Of a DNA stretch of 64,000 nucleotides, positions 16,070 through 24,299 are shown piece after piece. The stretch covers positions 186,001 to 250,000 of the forward strand of contig CAWJUH010000003.1 of assembly GCA_963846005.1 (NCBI GenBank). Direction: 5' to 3'. The notes under the pieces were generated by a model that worked only from the letters and a program-made list of their open reading frames with translations, had not been told where the DNA came from and made no database searches. Position numbers and translations under genes: made by a program. Within the stretch, counting starts at the first letter, position 1, and each line of letters begins with the position of its first letter. This DNA is from CAVSUR01 sp963846005. GTDB taxonomy: Bacteria > Actinomycetota > Actinomycetes > Streptosporangiales > Streptosporangiaceae.

Positions 16070-18502
16070 ATGGCCGCGGTAACGCCGCTCACCGCGAGCG
16101 GGCCCCCAGTCCCGGCCGGGCGGGTCAGCCCGGAGACGGCTGCCGCATGCCCGGAAGCTGAGCTCGCCCGCCCGCAGGCCACCCCGGCCCGCCCGCAGGC
16201 CGCCCCGGCCCGCCCGGGAACGCCGGACGCGGCCGCGCTGCTGCGCCGCCGCGGCCGCGGCCGGCTCACCCACCTGGAGCGGCTGCCGGGCCGGGCCGGG
16301 CGTCCCGCGCCGTGGCCGTCCTGGGTGCCGGGCGAGCTTATTGCCGCCTTCGCGCGGTCCGGGGTCACCCAGCCCTGGGCGCACCAGGCGGCGGCCGCCG
16401 GGCACGCCCGCGACGGCCGCAACGTGATCATCGCCACCGGCACCGCCTCCGGCAAGTCGCTGGGTTACCTGCTGCCCGCGCTCACCGCCGTGCGGACGGG
16501 CGGCACCGCCTTGTACATCGCCCCGACCCGGGCCCTCGCCGCCGACCAGCTGCGGCTGGTCCGCTCGCTCGGGCTGGACGGGGTGCGGGCCGCGGTGGTG
16601 GACGGCGACACCCCGCCCGCTGACCGGGCCCGGGCCCGGGCGCAGGCCAGCTACCTGCTCACCACGCCGGACATGCTGCACCATGCGCTGCTGCCCGGGC
16701 ACGCCCGCTGGGACGGCTTCTGGCGGCGGCTGCGCTACGTCATCGTCGACGAGTGCCACGGCTACCGCGGCGTGTTCGGCTCGCACGTCGCCCAGGTGCT
16801 GCGGCGGCTGCGCCGGGTCGCGGCGCAGCACGCCGGCCCGGCCGCCGGGGCCCCGGTCTTCCTGCTGGCCTCGGCCACCATCAGCGAGCCCGGCCGGTGC
16901 GCGGAGCTGCTCACCGGGCTGCCCGCCGAGGAGGTCACCGACGACGCGGCGCCGCACGGCGAGCTGACCTTCGGCCTGTGGGAACCGCCGCTGACCGCGC
17001 TGCGCGGCGAGGCCGGGGCGCCGGTGCGGCGCACCGCCCAGGCCGAGGCGGCCGGGCTGCTCACCGACCTGGTGGCCGGCCAGCTGCGGGCGCTGGCGTT
17101 CGTCCGGTCCCGGCGCGGCGCCGAGGCGCTGGCGCTCACCACCCGGCGGCTGCTTGAGCAGGCCGGCGCGGGCGAGCTGGCCGGCCAGATCGCGGCCTAC
17201 CGGTCCGGCTACCTGGCCGACGACCGGCGGTCACTGGAGGAGGCACTGCGCTCCGGCCGGCTCGCGGGCCTGGCCACCACCAGCGCGCTGGAGCTCGGGG
17301 TGAGCTTCGCGGGGCTGGACGCGGTGCTGATCGTGGGCTGGCCCGGCACCCGGGCCGCGGTGTGGCAGCAGGCGGGCCGGGCCGGGCGCGGCGGCCGGGA
17401 TGCCGCCGCCGTGCTCATCGCCAGGGACGACCCGCTGGACACCTACCTGGTCCACCATCCGCAGGCGCTGCTCGGCCAGCCGGTCGAGGCCACCGTGCTG
17501 GATCCGGCCAATCCCTACGTGCTGGCCCCGCACCTGTGCGCGGCGGCCGCCGAGCTGCCGCTGACCGAACCGGACCTGGACCTGTTCGGCCCCGCCGCCC
17601 GGCCGGTGGCCGCGGGCCTGTGCCGGGACGGGCTGCTGCGCCGCCGCGGCGAGCGCTGGTGCTGGACCCGCCGCGGCCGGGCCGCCGCCACCGGGCTGCG
17701 CGGCACCGGCGCGAGCCCGGTAAAGATCGTGGAGGAGGCAACGGGCCGGCTGGTGGGAACGGTCGACGAGCCGTCAGCGCACATCCTGGCCCACGCCGGC
17801 GCGGTGTACCCGCACCAGGGCGAGATGTACCTGGTCCGGGAGCTGGACCTGGACTGCGGGGTGGCGCTGGTCGAGCCCGGCGATCCCGGCTACTCGACCT
17901 CGGCCCGCCAGCTCACCGGGGTCGAGATCGCGCGCGAGCTGCGCGGCGAGGCGTGGGGGCCGGCCGGGGTGCACTTCGGTGACGTCCAGGTGACCCGCCA
18001 GGTGGTCTCCTATATCCGCCGCCACGCCGAGACCGGGCTGCCGCTCGGCGAGGAACCGCTGGACCTGCCCGCCCGCACCCTGCCGACCAGGGCCGTGTGG
18101 TGGACCATCGGCCCGCAGCAGCGCGCCGCGCTGGCCGCGGCCGGAGTCGAGGTGGCCGGGGCCGCGCATGCCGCCGAGCATGCCTCGATCGGGCTGCTGC
18201 CCCTGGTGGCCGCCTGCGACCGGATGGACGTCGGCGGGGTGTCGGCCGACCTGCATCCGGCCACCGGGCGGCTGACGGTGTTCGTCTACGACGGGCACGA
18301 GGGCGGCGCCGGATTCGCCGAGCGCGGCTTCGCGGCGGCGCGGCAGTGGCTGTCCGCCACCGCGGAGGCGATCGCCTGCTGCGAGTGCGCGGACGGCTGC
18401 CCTTCGTGCGTGCAGTCACCCAAGTGCGGTAACGGCAATCAGCCGTTGTCTAAGCCGGGGGCCGTGTTGTTGCTGCGGGAACTACTCGCCGCGGCTCGGT
18501 GA
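16070..18502 (+). CDS. DEAD/DEAH-box helicase of the MrfA/YprA type with DUF1998 zinc domain
   Basis: An 810-residue superfamily 2 helicase. The N-terminal about 60 residues are low-complexity, with a repeated ARPQA unit. Motifs follow in order: Walker A TGTASGKS (K129), DECH (D227-H230), LLASATI, and motif VI QQAGRAGRGGRD. The C-terminal domain ends with a four-cysteine cluster, CECADGCPSCVQSPKCG (DUF1998/MZB). This pattern matches MrfA, the Bacillus mitomycin-repair helicase, and the Hrq1 group, so a role in repair of DNA crosslinks or adducts is likely. The first ATG at 16070 has no clear ribosome binding site, and a start nearer the helicase domain is possible. It is divergent from bldG, 197 bases away. 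Confidence 0.92.
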   Translation: MAAVTPLTASGPPVPAGRVSPETAAACPEAELARPQATPARPQAAPARPGTPDAAALLRRRGRGRLTHLERLPGRAGRPAPWPSWVPGELIAAFARSGVTQPWAHQAAAAGHARDGRNVIIATGTASGKSLGYLLPALTAVRTGGTALYIAPTRALAADQLRLVRSLGLDGVRAAVVDGDTPPADRARARAQASYLLTTPDMLHHALLPGHARWDGFWRRLRYVIVDECHGYRGVFGSHVAQVLRRLRRVAAQHAGPAAGAPVFLLASATISEPGRCAELLTGLPAEEVTDDAAPHGELTFGLWEPPLTALRGEAGAPVRRTAQAEAAGLLTDLVAGQLRALAFVRSRRGAEALALTTRRLLEQAGAGELAGQIAAYRSGYLADDRRSLEEALRSGRLAGLATTSALELGVSFAGLDAVLIVGWPGTRAAVWQQAGRAGRGGRDAAAVLIARDDPLDTYLVHHPQALLGQPVEATVLDPANPYVLAPHLCAAAAELPLTEPDLDLFGPAARPVAAGLCRDGLLRRRGERWCWTRRGRAAATGLRGTGASPVKIVEEATGRLVGTVDEPSAHILAHAGAVYPHQGEMYLVRELDLDCGVALVEPGDPGYSTSARQLTGVEIARELRGEAWGPAGVHFGDVQVTRQVVSYIRRHAETGLPLGEEPLDLPARTLPTRAVWWTIGPQQRAALAAAGVEVAGAAHAAEHASIGLLPLVAACDRMDVGGVSADLHPATGRLTVFVYDGHEGGAGFAERGFAAARQWLSATAEAIACCECADGCPSCVQSPKCGNGNQPLSKPGAVLLLRELLAAAR

Positions 18503-18550
18503 AATTGCACCGCCAGGAGGGGAAGCCAGGCCGTGAAATTGCAGGAAAGA

Positions 18551-18591
18551 AAAAGGGGCGACCCCCGCCGGGGGGGAGAGCGGGGGTCGCC
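18551..18591 (-). terminator. strong bidirectional-looking terminator
   Basis: Arms GGCGACCCCCGC (18557-18568) and GCGGGGGTCGCC (18580-18591) form a perfect 12-bp stem. On the minus strand it is followed by CCTTTTTCTTTCC, a textbook intrinsic terminator. On the plus strand it lies 55 bases past the helicase stop and probably ends that transcript too. No minus-strand gene feeds it from the right within 3 kb, so its minus-strand orientation suggests it also blocks antisense transcription. Confidence 0.7.
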
Positions 18592-18735
18592 GGTAACGGT
18601 CCGACTCCGGGGGGGCAGAGCCGGCTCCGCTTCACGAAAGCCTACGTGCAGCGGCCCAGCTTGGCTAGCGGAAGTTACCCGCTGGTCCGCCCAAATTGCA
18701 TAACCGTTTAGTGACTTCGCCTATGCTCGCCGAAC

Positions 18736-19440
18736 GTGGCCACATCCCATGAGGCGCACGACATCGCACGCGAGGCGGCCTTTTTTGATCTCGATAAGAC
18801 CATCATCTCGCGATCAAGCGCGCTGGCTTTCGCGCCCTCTTTCTATCGGCACGGTCTGATCAGCCGGACCGAGGCGGTGCGCAGTGCCTACGCCCAGCTG
18901 TCGTACCGGCTGCTGGGCGCCGATCACCGGCGGATGGAGCGTATCAGGGGGCAGGTGTCGGCCGTCTGCCGGGGCTGGCCGGCCGACCGGGTCGCCGACA
19001 TCGTCCGGCGCAACCTGGAGGACATCATCGTCCCGCTGGTGTACCCGCAGGTCTACAGCCTGATCGCCGCGCACCGCCGGGACGGGCGCGATGTGATCAT
19101 CGTGAGCACGTCCGGTGAGGAGATGGTCGGCCCGATCGGGCTGCTGCTCGGCGCCTCCAGCGTGATCGCCACCCGGATGCAGGTCGCGGGCGGCCGGTAC
19201 ACCGGCGTCATGGAGTTCTACGCGTATGGCGAGGCCAAGGCGCACCGGGTGCGCGAGCTGGCGGCCGAGCGGGGTTACCGGCTCGGCGACTGCTTCGCCT
19301 ACAGTGACTCGGTCACCGACCTGCCGCTGCTGGAGGCCGTCGGCCGCCCGCATGCCGTCAACCCGGACCGGGCGCTGCGCCGGGTCGCCCGGGAGCGGGG
19401 CTGGCCGGTGCTCGCCTTCGGGCCGGAGAAGAAGCCATAA
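18736..19440 (+). CDS. HAD-IB family phosphatase
   Basis: A 234-residue protein from GTG 18736. The catalytic DLDKT has nucleophile D18 and acid D20. Motif II is IIVSTSGEE, the lysine is in GEAKAHR, and motif IV is YSDSVTDLPLL. The HAD-IB subfamily includes SerB-like and phosphorylcholine-type phosphatases; the substrate here is unknown. A -10-like TATGCT at 18722-18727 sits eight bases before the start with no ribosome binding site, so the mRNA may be nearly leaderless. It is transcribed alone. Confidence 0.9.
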   Translation: MATSHEAHDIAREAAFFDLDKTIISRSSALAFAPSFYRHGLISRTEAVRSAYAQLSYRLLGADHRRMERIRGQVSAVCRGWPADRVADIVRRNLEDIIVPLVYPQVYSLIAAHRRDGRDVIIVSTSGEEMVGPIGLLLGASSVIATRMQVAGGRYTGVMEFYAYGEAKAHRVRELAAERGYRLGDCFAYSDSVTDLPLLEAVGRPHAVNPDRALRRVARERGWPVLAFGPEKKP

Positions 19441-19686
19441 ATGGGACCGGACCGATCGAGATAACGAATCTGTCACGCTCCAGGGGTTCCCAACCGGCCC
19501 GATCCGTCGTAGAAAGAAGACACGGACTCTGCGTCCGGACACGGCAACCGGGCACCCACGCGCGACCAGCCGCGGGAGGCGTGCCGAGGCAGGAAGGCCG
19601 GTGACGGCCCCGCGCCAGCGGGCCAGCCGGCCGCCTACCCGGCAGTACAGGTGCACGCTTGGTAACCCGGCCTGACGTGGCATGCG

Positions 19687-19713
19687 ACGGCGCCCCGGCT
19701 GGGGCGCCGTTTG
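19687..19713 (+). terminator. intrinsic terminator
   Basis: ACGGCGCCCC (19687-19696), loop GGCT and GGGGCGCCGT (19701-19710) form a perfect 10-bp stem with a tetraloop, followed by TTTGCTGT. It lies 247 bases past the HAD phosphatase stop, too far to be its ordinary terminator unless the 3' UTR is long. Confidence 0.7.
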
Positions 19714-19832
19714 CTGTGCCCGGGCGCGGACGCGAGGCCGGCCCGCCGGGCCCGCGGACGGCCGGGCGCACCCGTCAGGCCAGCCGGCCGGGGTCAGGCC
19801 GGCCCGGCCGTCCGCGCGGCAGGTAATGCGAC

Positions 19833-19864
19833 GCGCGCATTTTGCACCGTGCTAACATGCGCGC
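19833..19864. promoter_or_regulatory. inverted repeat GCGCGCAT-N16-ATGCGCGC
   Basis: Perfect 8-bp arms at 19833-19840 and 19857-19864 surround TTTGCACCGTGCTAAC. The element abuts the first 21-bp tandem repeat and lies about 240 bases before the holin-like gene. It is a candidate operator or hairpin. Confidence 0.35.
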
Positions 19865-19904
19865 AATCGATCGTTGGTGCTGTGCAATCGATCGTTGGTG
19901 CTGT
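19863..19904 (+). repeat. exact tandem duplication of a 21-mer
   Basis: GCAATCGATCGTTGGTGCTGT occurs at 19863-19883 and again, identically, at 19884-19904. Each copy contains the palindromic core ATCGAT/CGATCG. Two identical adjacent copies in a promoter region suggest repeated protein-binding sites, though a recent slippage event is also possible. Confidence 0.6.
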
Positions 19905-20103
19905 TGAGCATGTCTCTTTCTCGGGCCGGCCGGACGATTCCCCGGCCAAACCGGGCGATCGTCCTCATCGGCGTGCCTGGTCACCTACTCCGCAACGAAC
20001 TGGCAATCTGCTAGTGATCTCTCCGATTGTCGCGCAGCGCGAATGTCGCGAGAGGGTATGAGCAAGACAGTGGTGCGACCCGCGCGAGAATGGGAGAGCA
20101 TTG

Positions 20104-20550
20104 ATGGCCGAATCCCCGGCCCGCCAGCCGGCTGAACTCACCAGCGAGCCGTCGCTGGGCACCCTGGTCCAGTCAGCGGTCGCGGACATGACCAAGCTGC
20201 TCAGGTACGAGCTGGACCTGGCCAAGATCGAGCTCAAGCAGGACGTGAAGCGGCTCGGCATCGGCGGCGCGCTGCTCGCGATGGCGGCCTTCGTCGGCTG
20301 CCTGGTGCTCATCCTGCTGTCCATCGCGCTCGCCTACGGCCTGGTCGCGCTGCACATCTGGGCCTGGGCCGCGTTCCTGATCGTGGCCGGAGCGTACGTG
20401 CTGCTCGCCGGGCTGGCCGTGCTCATCGGGGTGATGAAGGTGCGCAAGCTCGCCGGGCTGCCCAAGACCCGGCAGACCGTACAGGACGACATGACCCTGC
20501 TGCGCCGCGGCGACGGCACCGCGGCGGCCCCGGCAGGCAAAGCCGGCTGA
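20104..20550 (+). CDS. holin-like (phage holin superfamily III / DUF1469) membrane protein
   Basis: A 148-residue protein. A soluble N-terminus contains the amphipathic segment TKLLRYELDLAKIELKQDVK. Two strong membrane segments follow, at about 58-82 and 90-112, then a basic tail. This is the pattern of the actinobacterial phage-holin family proteins of unknown physiological role; despite the name they are chromosomal genes, not lysis proteins. ATG 20104 is preferred over the adjoining TTG. The hydrolase gene starts two bases after its stop, so the two are co-transcribed. Confidence 0.85.
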   Translation: MAESPARQPAELTSEPSLGTLVQSAVADMTKLLRYELDLAKIELKQDVKRLGIGGALLAMAAFVGCLVLILLSIALAYGLVALHIWAWAAFLIVAGAYVLLAGLAVLIGVMKVRKLAGLPKTRQTVQDDMTLLRRGDGTAAAPAGKAG

Positions 20551-20551
20551 C

Positions 20552-21475
20552 GTGCCCGAGCATGCCGATGCGGCGATCTACCGGGAGGGTCCCTGGCGGC
20601 ACCGCTCGGTGAGCGCCAACGGCACCCGGTTTCACCTGGCCGAGAGCGGCGAGGGCCCGCTGGTGCTGCTGTTGCACGGCTTCCCGGAATTCTGGTGGGC
20701 CTGGCGGGAGCAGCTGTCGTCGCTGCGCGCCGCCGGCTTTCGCGTCGTCGCCGTCGACCTGCGCGGCTACGGCGGCAGCGACAAGCCGCCGCGCGGCTAC
20801 GACCTGGTGACCGCCGCCTCGGACGCGGCCGGCCTGGTCCGGGCGCTGGGCGAGGCGAACGCGGTGGTGGTCGGCCACGACTGGGGCGGGCTGATCGCCT
20901 GGACCATGGCCGCCTACTTCCCGAAGGTGGTGCGCAGGCTCGCCGTGGTCTCCGCGGCACATCCGCTGCGGCTGCGCAAGGCCGTGCTGGCCGACCCGTT
21001 CGGCCAGGGCCGCAGCAGCGGCTACGCGCTCGGCTTCCAGCTTCCGCTGCTGCCCGAGCGGCAGCTGCTGCGTGACGGCGCCAGCCGGGTCGCCAGCCTG
21101 CTGGAGGCCTGGTCGGCGCCCGGCTGGCCGGACGCCGAGACCGAGCAGTGCTACCGGGCCGCGATGGGCGTGCCGTCGGTGGCGCACTCGGCGCTTGAGT
21201 ACCACCGCTGGTTCGTGCGCTCCCGGCTGCGGCCCGACGGGCTGCGCTACGCACGGGCCATGCGGGCGCCCATCCAGGCCCCGACGCTGCACCTGCACGG
21301 CGCCCTGGACACCTGCGTGCTGCCGGCCACCGCCCGCGGCTCCAGCCTGCACGTCGAGGCGCCGTACCGGTGGCGGCTGATCGACGGAGCCGGGCATTTC
21401 CCGCACGAGGAGCAGCCGGCCAGGTTCGACGCAGAGCTGCGCTCCTGGCTGGCCGATCCCGAGCCGGAGCGATGA
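20552..21475 (+). CDS. alpha/beta hydrolase, epoxide-hydrolase type
   Basis: A 307-residue protein from GTG 20552. The oxyanion motif is HGFPEFWWAW. The nucleophile is an aspartate, D110, in GHDWGG rather than serine. The acid is D253 in GALDTCVLP and the base is H282 in GAGHFPHEE. An Asp nucleophile with HGFPEFW is the signature of epoxide hydrolases and haloalkane dehalogenases; epoxide hydrolase fits better. The natural substrate is unknown. The stop overlaps the next start (ATGA). Confidence 0.9.
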   Translation: MPEHADAAIYREGPWRHRSVSANGTRFHLAESGEGPLVLLLHGFPEFWWAWREQLSSLRAAGFRVVAVDLRGYGGSDKPPRGYDLVTAASDAAGLVRALGEANAVVVGHDWGGLIAWTMAAYFPKVVRRLAVVSAAHPLRLRKAVLADPFGQGRSSGYALGFQLPLLPERQLLRDGASRVASLLEAWSAPGWPDAETEQCYRAAMGVPSVAHSALEYHRWFVRSRLRPDGLRYARAMRAPIQAPTLHLHGALDTCVLPATARGSSLHVEAPYRWRLIDGAGHFPHEEQPARFDAELRSWLADPEPER

Positions 21476-21987
21476 CCGGGCGCCCGGCGGACGCGTCCGG
21501 CCGGGACCGGGACCGCGCCGGGCGGCCGCGCAACGCCCGGCCGCGGGACGGCCTGGGCCGGCCGCTGCCGCGCGGCGCAGCGGGCCAGCCGGCGCTGCCC
21601 GACGACCCGGCGCTGCCGCCGCAGCAGGCCCTGGCGCTGGCCCAGCGGCTACTGGACGAGGGGCGGCCGTTTCACGCGCACGAGGTGCTGGAGGCCGCGT
21701 GGAAGGCCGCGCCGGCGCCGGACCGGGACTTCTGGCAGGGCCTCGCCCAGCTCGCCGTCGGGCTGACGCACGCCCGGCGCGGCAACGCCCGCGGCGCGGC
21801 CGCCTTGCTGCGCCGCGGCGCGGCCCGGCTGGCCGGGTACCGGCCGCGCCGCCCGCACGGGGTGGACGCCGCGGCCCTCGCCGCGGCGGCGGACGGGCTG
21901 GCCGGCCGGATCGAAGCCGCGGGCCTGCCGCCGCCCGGCTCCGCAGCGGCCGCCCCGGCCCTGCCGCCGCTGACCGCCCGCTACTGA
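21472..21987 (+). CDS. DUF309 domain protein
   Basis: A 171-residue protein. After an Arg/Pro-rich N-terminus of about 45 residues comes the helical DUF309 core. It has the motif FHAHEVLEAAWKAAP and FWQGLAQLAVGLTHARRGN, followed by GAAALLRRGAARL. The conserved HxHE suggests a metal or catalytic site, but no activity is established for the family. It is translationally coupled to the epoxide-hydrolase-like gene. Its last seven bases overlap the convergent protease gene. Confidence 0.88.
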   Translation: MTGRPADASGRDRDRAGRPRNARPRDGLGRPLPRGAAGQPALPDDPALPPQQALALAQRLLDEGRPFHAHEVLEAAWKAAPAPDRDFWQGLAQLAVGLTHARRGNARGAAALLRRGAARLAGYRPRRPHGVDAAALAAAADGLAGRIEAAGLPPPGSAAAAPALPPLTARY

Positions 21988-23183
21988 CAGGCCTGGGTCG
22001 AGACCGGACGGTCCGCGGCCAGGCCCGACCGCACGTCCGGGGCGATCTCCCCGGCCGACAGCGCGTAACCGGTGTCGGGCACCGCGGTGGCCGCGGCGAA
22101 CACCACGCCGTAGACCCGGCCGGCCGGCGTCAGCAGCGGGCCGCCGGAGTTGCCCGGTTCCACCCGCGCGCGGATCGGGTAGATCGACCGCGTCACCTGG
22201 GCGCTGGCGTAGATGTCCGGCCCGGTGGCGTTCTCCAGCGCCGCCACCCGGGCGGGCACGGCGGTGAAGCCGCCGTTGAGCGGGTAGCCGACCACGATCG
22301 CGCTGGCCCCGAACCTGGCCTGCCCGGCGAACCGCAGCGGCCGCGCGGTCAGCCCCGGCACGTCGAGCACCGCGATGTCACGCCCCGGGTCGTAGAGCAC
22401 CACCCGGGCCGGGTACTGGGCCCCGCTGCGGGTGAACACCCGCGGGCCGTCGGTGACCCCGGCCACCACGTGCGCGTTGGTGACGACCCGGCCGGGCGCG
22501 ACGACGAACCCGGATCCTTCCAGCCGCCGCGAGCAGCTCGGCGCGACGCCCTGGATCTTGACGATGCTGCCGCCGTCCCTGGCCAGCCCGCGCGCCTGCA
22601 GCACGCCCGGGTCGGCGGGCGGCACGGCCAGCGAGCTCTCCGCGCCGAGGGCGCTGAACACCTGCGTGTACGAGCCACTGGACAGCAGGCTGCGCAGCGG
22701 CGCGAAATCCAGGCTGAGCGCGGCGGCCGGCATCACCCGGTCCACGGCCCGCAGCACCCGCGAGCCGTTGACCTGCCGGGACAGCAGGGTGAACGGCGAG
22801 TAGGCCACGAACGAGCCGATCAGCCAGGCCACCACCAGCACCGCCGCCACATTGATGACCGCGCCGCCGATCGAGTCCAGCACCGTGGCCGGCCGCCAGC
22901 GGACCCGCGACCGCACCGCGACGCCGATCCCGGAGGTGAGCAGCATGCCCGCCATGGCGGCGATGAAGACGGTCAGGATGGCGATGAACGCCTGCACGTT
23001 CGGGGTGGAGGCCAGCTGGTGCGACAGCCACGGGGCGAACACCGCCCCGGCCATGACGCCGCCGACGAAACCGGCGAAGCTCAGCACCCCGATGATGAAG
23101 CCCTGCCGGTACCCGGCCACGGCGAACGCCGCCGCGAGCACGATCAGGATCAGGTCCAGTAGATCGCCGGGCACGAACAACAC
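21981..23183 (-). CDS. MarP-type membrane serine protease (CvpA plus trypsin-like domain)
   Basis: A 400-residue protein. The first about 150 residues form four membrane helices of the CvpA type (ILIVLAAAFAVAGYRQG and following). The rest is a chymotrypsin-fold protease outside the membrane, with H238 in VVTNAHVV, D269 in RDIAVLD and S346 in GNSGGP. This is the layout of MarP/Rv3671c, which supports acid and oxidative stress survival in mycobacteria. Two cysteines, in PSCSRR and near the C-terminus (TQACQ), could form the regulatory disulfide known in MarP. The start is ATG 23183. Confidence 0.92.
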   Translation of the reverse strand: MLFVPGDLLDLILIVLAAAFAVAGYRQGFIIGVLSFAGFVGGVMAGAVFAPWLSHQLASTPNVQAFIAILTVFIAAMAGMLLTSGIGVAVRSRVRWRPATVLDSIGGAVINVAAVLVVAWLIGSFVAYSPFTLLSRQVNGSRVLRAVDRVMPAAALSLDFAPLRSLLSSGSYTQVFSALGAESSLAVPPADPGVLQARGLARDGGSIVKIQGVAPSCSRRLEGSGFVVAPGRVVTNAHVVAGVTDGPRVFTRSGAQYPARVVLYDPGRDIAVLDVPGLTARPLRFAGQARFGASAIVVGYPLNGGFTAVPARVAALENATGPDIYASAQVTRSIYPIRARVEPGNSGGPLLTPAGRVYGVVFAAATAVPDTGYALSAGEIAPDVRSGLAADRPVSTQACQ

Positions 23184-23246
23184 CGTATCGCCCGCAGGCA
23201 GCGCCCCGGCCCGCCTCGCCGGGCCTGCGGCCGCGCCGCCGGGAGG

Positions 23247-23274
23247 GCGGGCCCGGCCTGCGGGCCGGGCCCGC
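23247..23274. repeat. perfect 12-bp hairpin at the edge of the IS remnant
   Basis: GCGGGCCCGGCC (23247-23258), loop TGCG and GGCCGGGCCCGC (23263-23274). It lies 63 bases upstream of the protease start and immediately before the first recognisable transposase codons. It may be part of an IS end, the scar of an insertion, or an attractive target hairpin, since IS110-group elements often insert in palindromic repeats. Confidence 0.55.
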
Positions 23275-23279
23275 GGGCG

Positions 23280-24282
23280 GGGGAAGAAAGATGACGCCGC
23301 CGATGCCCGGATCTGCTGCCTGATGGCCCTGGATGCCTACCTGGAGCTGCGCAAGCTGATCCCGCATGGCGAGATCGGCACCGAGCTGCGCGCCATCGCC
23401 CGTGATGACGAACGGGCGGCCCGTGACGAGCGGCGGATCGGCAACCGGCTGCGCGCCGACCTGTTGTCTGCTTTCCCCGCCGCCGTCGACATTGCCGGCG
23501 GCGACCTGGGCGCGGCGGTATTCCTCAAGCTGCTGCAGCGCTGGCCCTCTGCTGACGCGCTGGCTGCCGCCAGCCGCGAGGAACTGGCGGCCTTCGCCCG
23601 CTCGGCCCGCCACGGCTGGCCGGAGCGGTTCGCTGACCGCGTCACCACCGCCCTGGCCGAGTCCCGGCTGGCGGTACGGCCCGAGCTCGCCCGCGCCAAG
23701 GCCGGCACCATCGCGCTGGCCGCCGCCCAGCTTCTGCTGCTGCGCGACCAGCGCAAGGCGTGGGAAAAGCGGATGGGTGAGCTGCTGCTCGGCGCCCCCC
23801 GCTACGGCCGGGACAAGACCCCGAAGGACCCTGACCCGGGGAAGGCGTTCCCGGGCGGCGAGACCTACCTGAGCATGCCTGGCCTGGGTGACCGTCTCGC
23901 CGCCCGGGTCGCCGGTGAGATCGGCGAGCACTTCGGGCAGTTCGTCACGCCGAATTCCCTGCAATGCTACGGCGGGCAAGCACCCGTCACCCGCAGGTCC
24001 GGCCGCAGCGAGTTCGTGGTCGCCCGCCGTCTGGCCTATAACCGGCATCTCGGCACAGCCGTCACCCAGTGGGCTTTCTGCAGCCTCCAGCAATCCGCCT
24101 GGGCCAGAGAGTTCTACGACCAGAAGACCGCCGCCGGCAACAACCACCACTGCGCCCTGCGCAAGCTCGGCAACCGCTGGCTGGAGGTCCTGTGGCACTG
24201 CCTGGACAAAGGCGTCCTTTACGACGAAACCATCCACACGGCCAACCGGCAAAAGGCAAGCGCCCTCAAACCTGCCGCCTGA
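23280..24282 (+). pseudogene. IS110-family transposase, 5'-truncated
   Basis: Homology starts at GKKDDAADARICCL, the K-x-D-x-x-DA motif that lies about 100 residues into a full IS110 transposase, so the N-terminal DEDD catalytic half is mostly missing. The rest is intact: a helical linker, the Transposase_20 segment MPGLGDRLAARVAGEIGE, the LQCYGGQAPVTRRSG motif with its serine region, and NHHCALRKLGNRWLEVLW. Translation from the ATG at 23331 would give about 317 residues without the acidic triad. The tail GGTTGACAGAGGGTGTCTCA after the stop looks like a right-end remnant. It is probably non-functional and marks a past insertion. Confidence 0.8.
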
Positions 24283-24299
24283 GGTTGACAGAGGGTGTC

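Larger units (their letters stand above)
19441..20103. other. 663-base intergenic region with terminator, inverted repeat and tandem 21-mers
   Basis: No credible protein gene: the short frames here show no ribosome binding site or family signal. The left part (about 19520-19714) is rich in potential hairpins, starting with CGGAC/GTCCG, and ends in a strong terminator, so it may be a long 3' UTR or an independent small RNA. I could not match it to a known RNA family. The right part carries the promoter region of the holin-like gene with the repeats listed separately. Confidence 0.4.

Noticed and set aside
19501..19700. Cobalamin or c-di-AMP riboswitch
   Set aside because: A few bases resemble conserved blocks (GGAAGGCCGGTGA), but the required order and flanking elements are missing and no coding gene follows before the terminator.
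20104..20550. Prophage lysis gene
   Set aside because: The holin-like family is chromosomal in actinobacteria, and no other phage genes are nearby.
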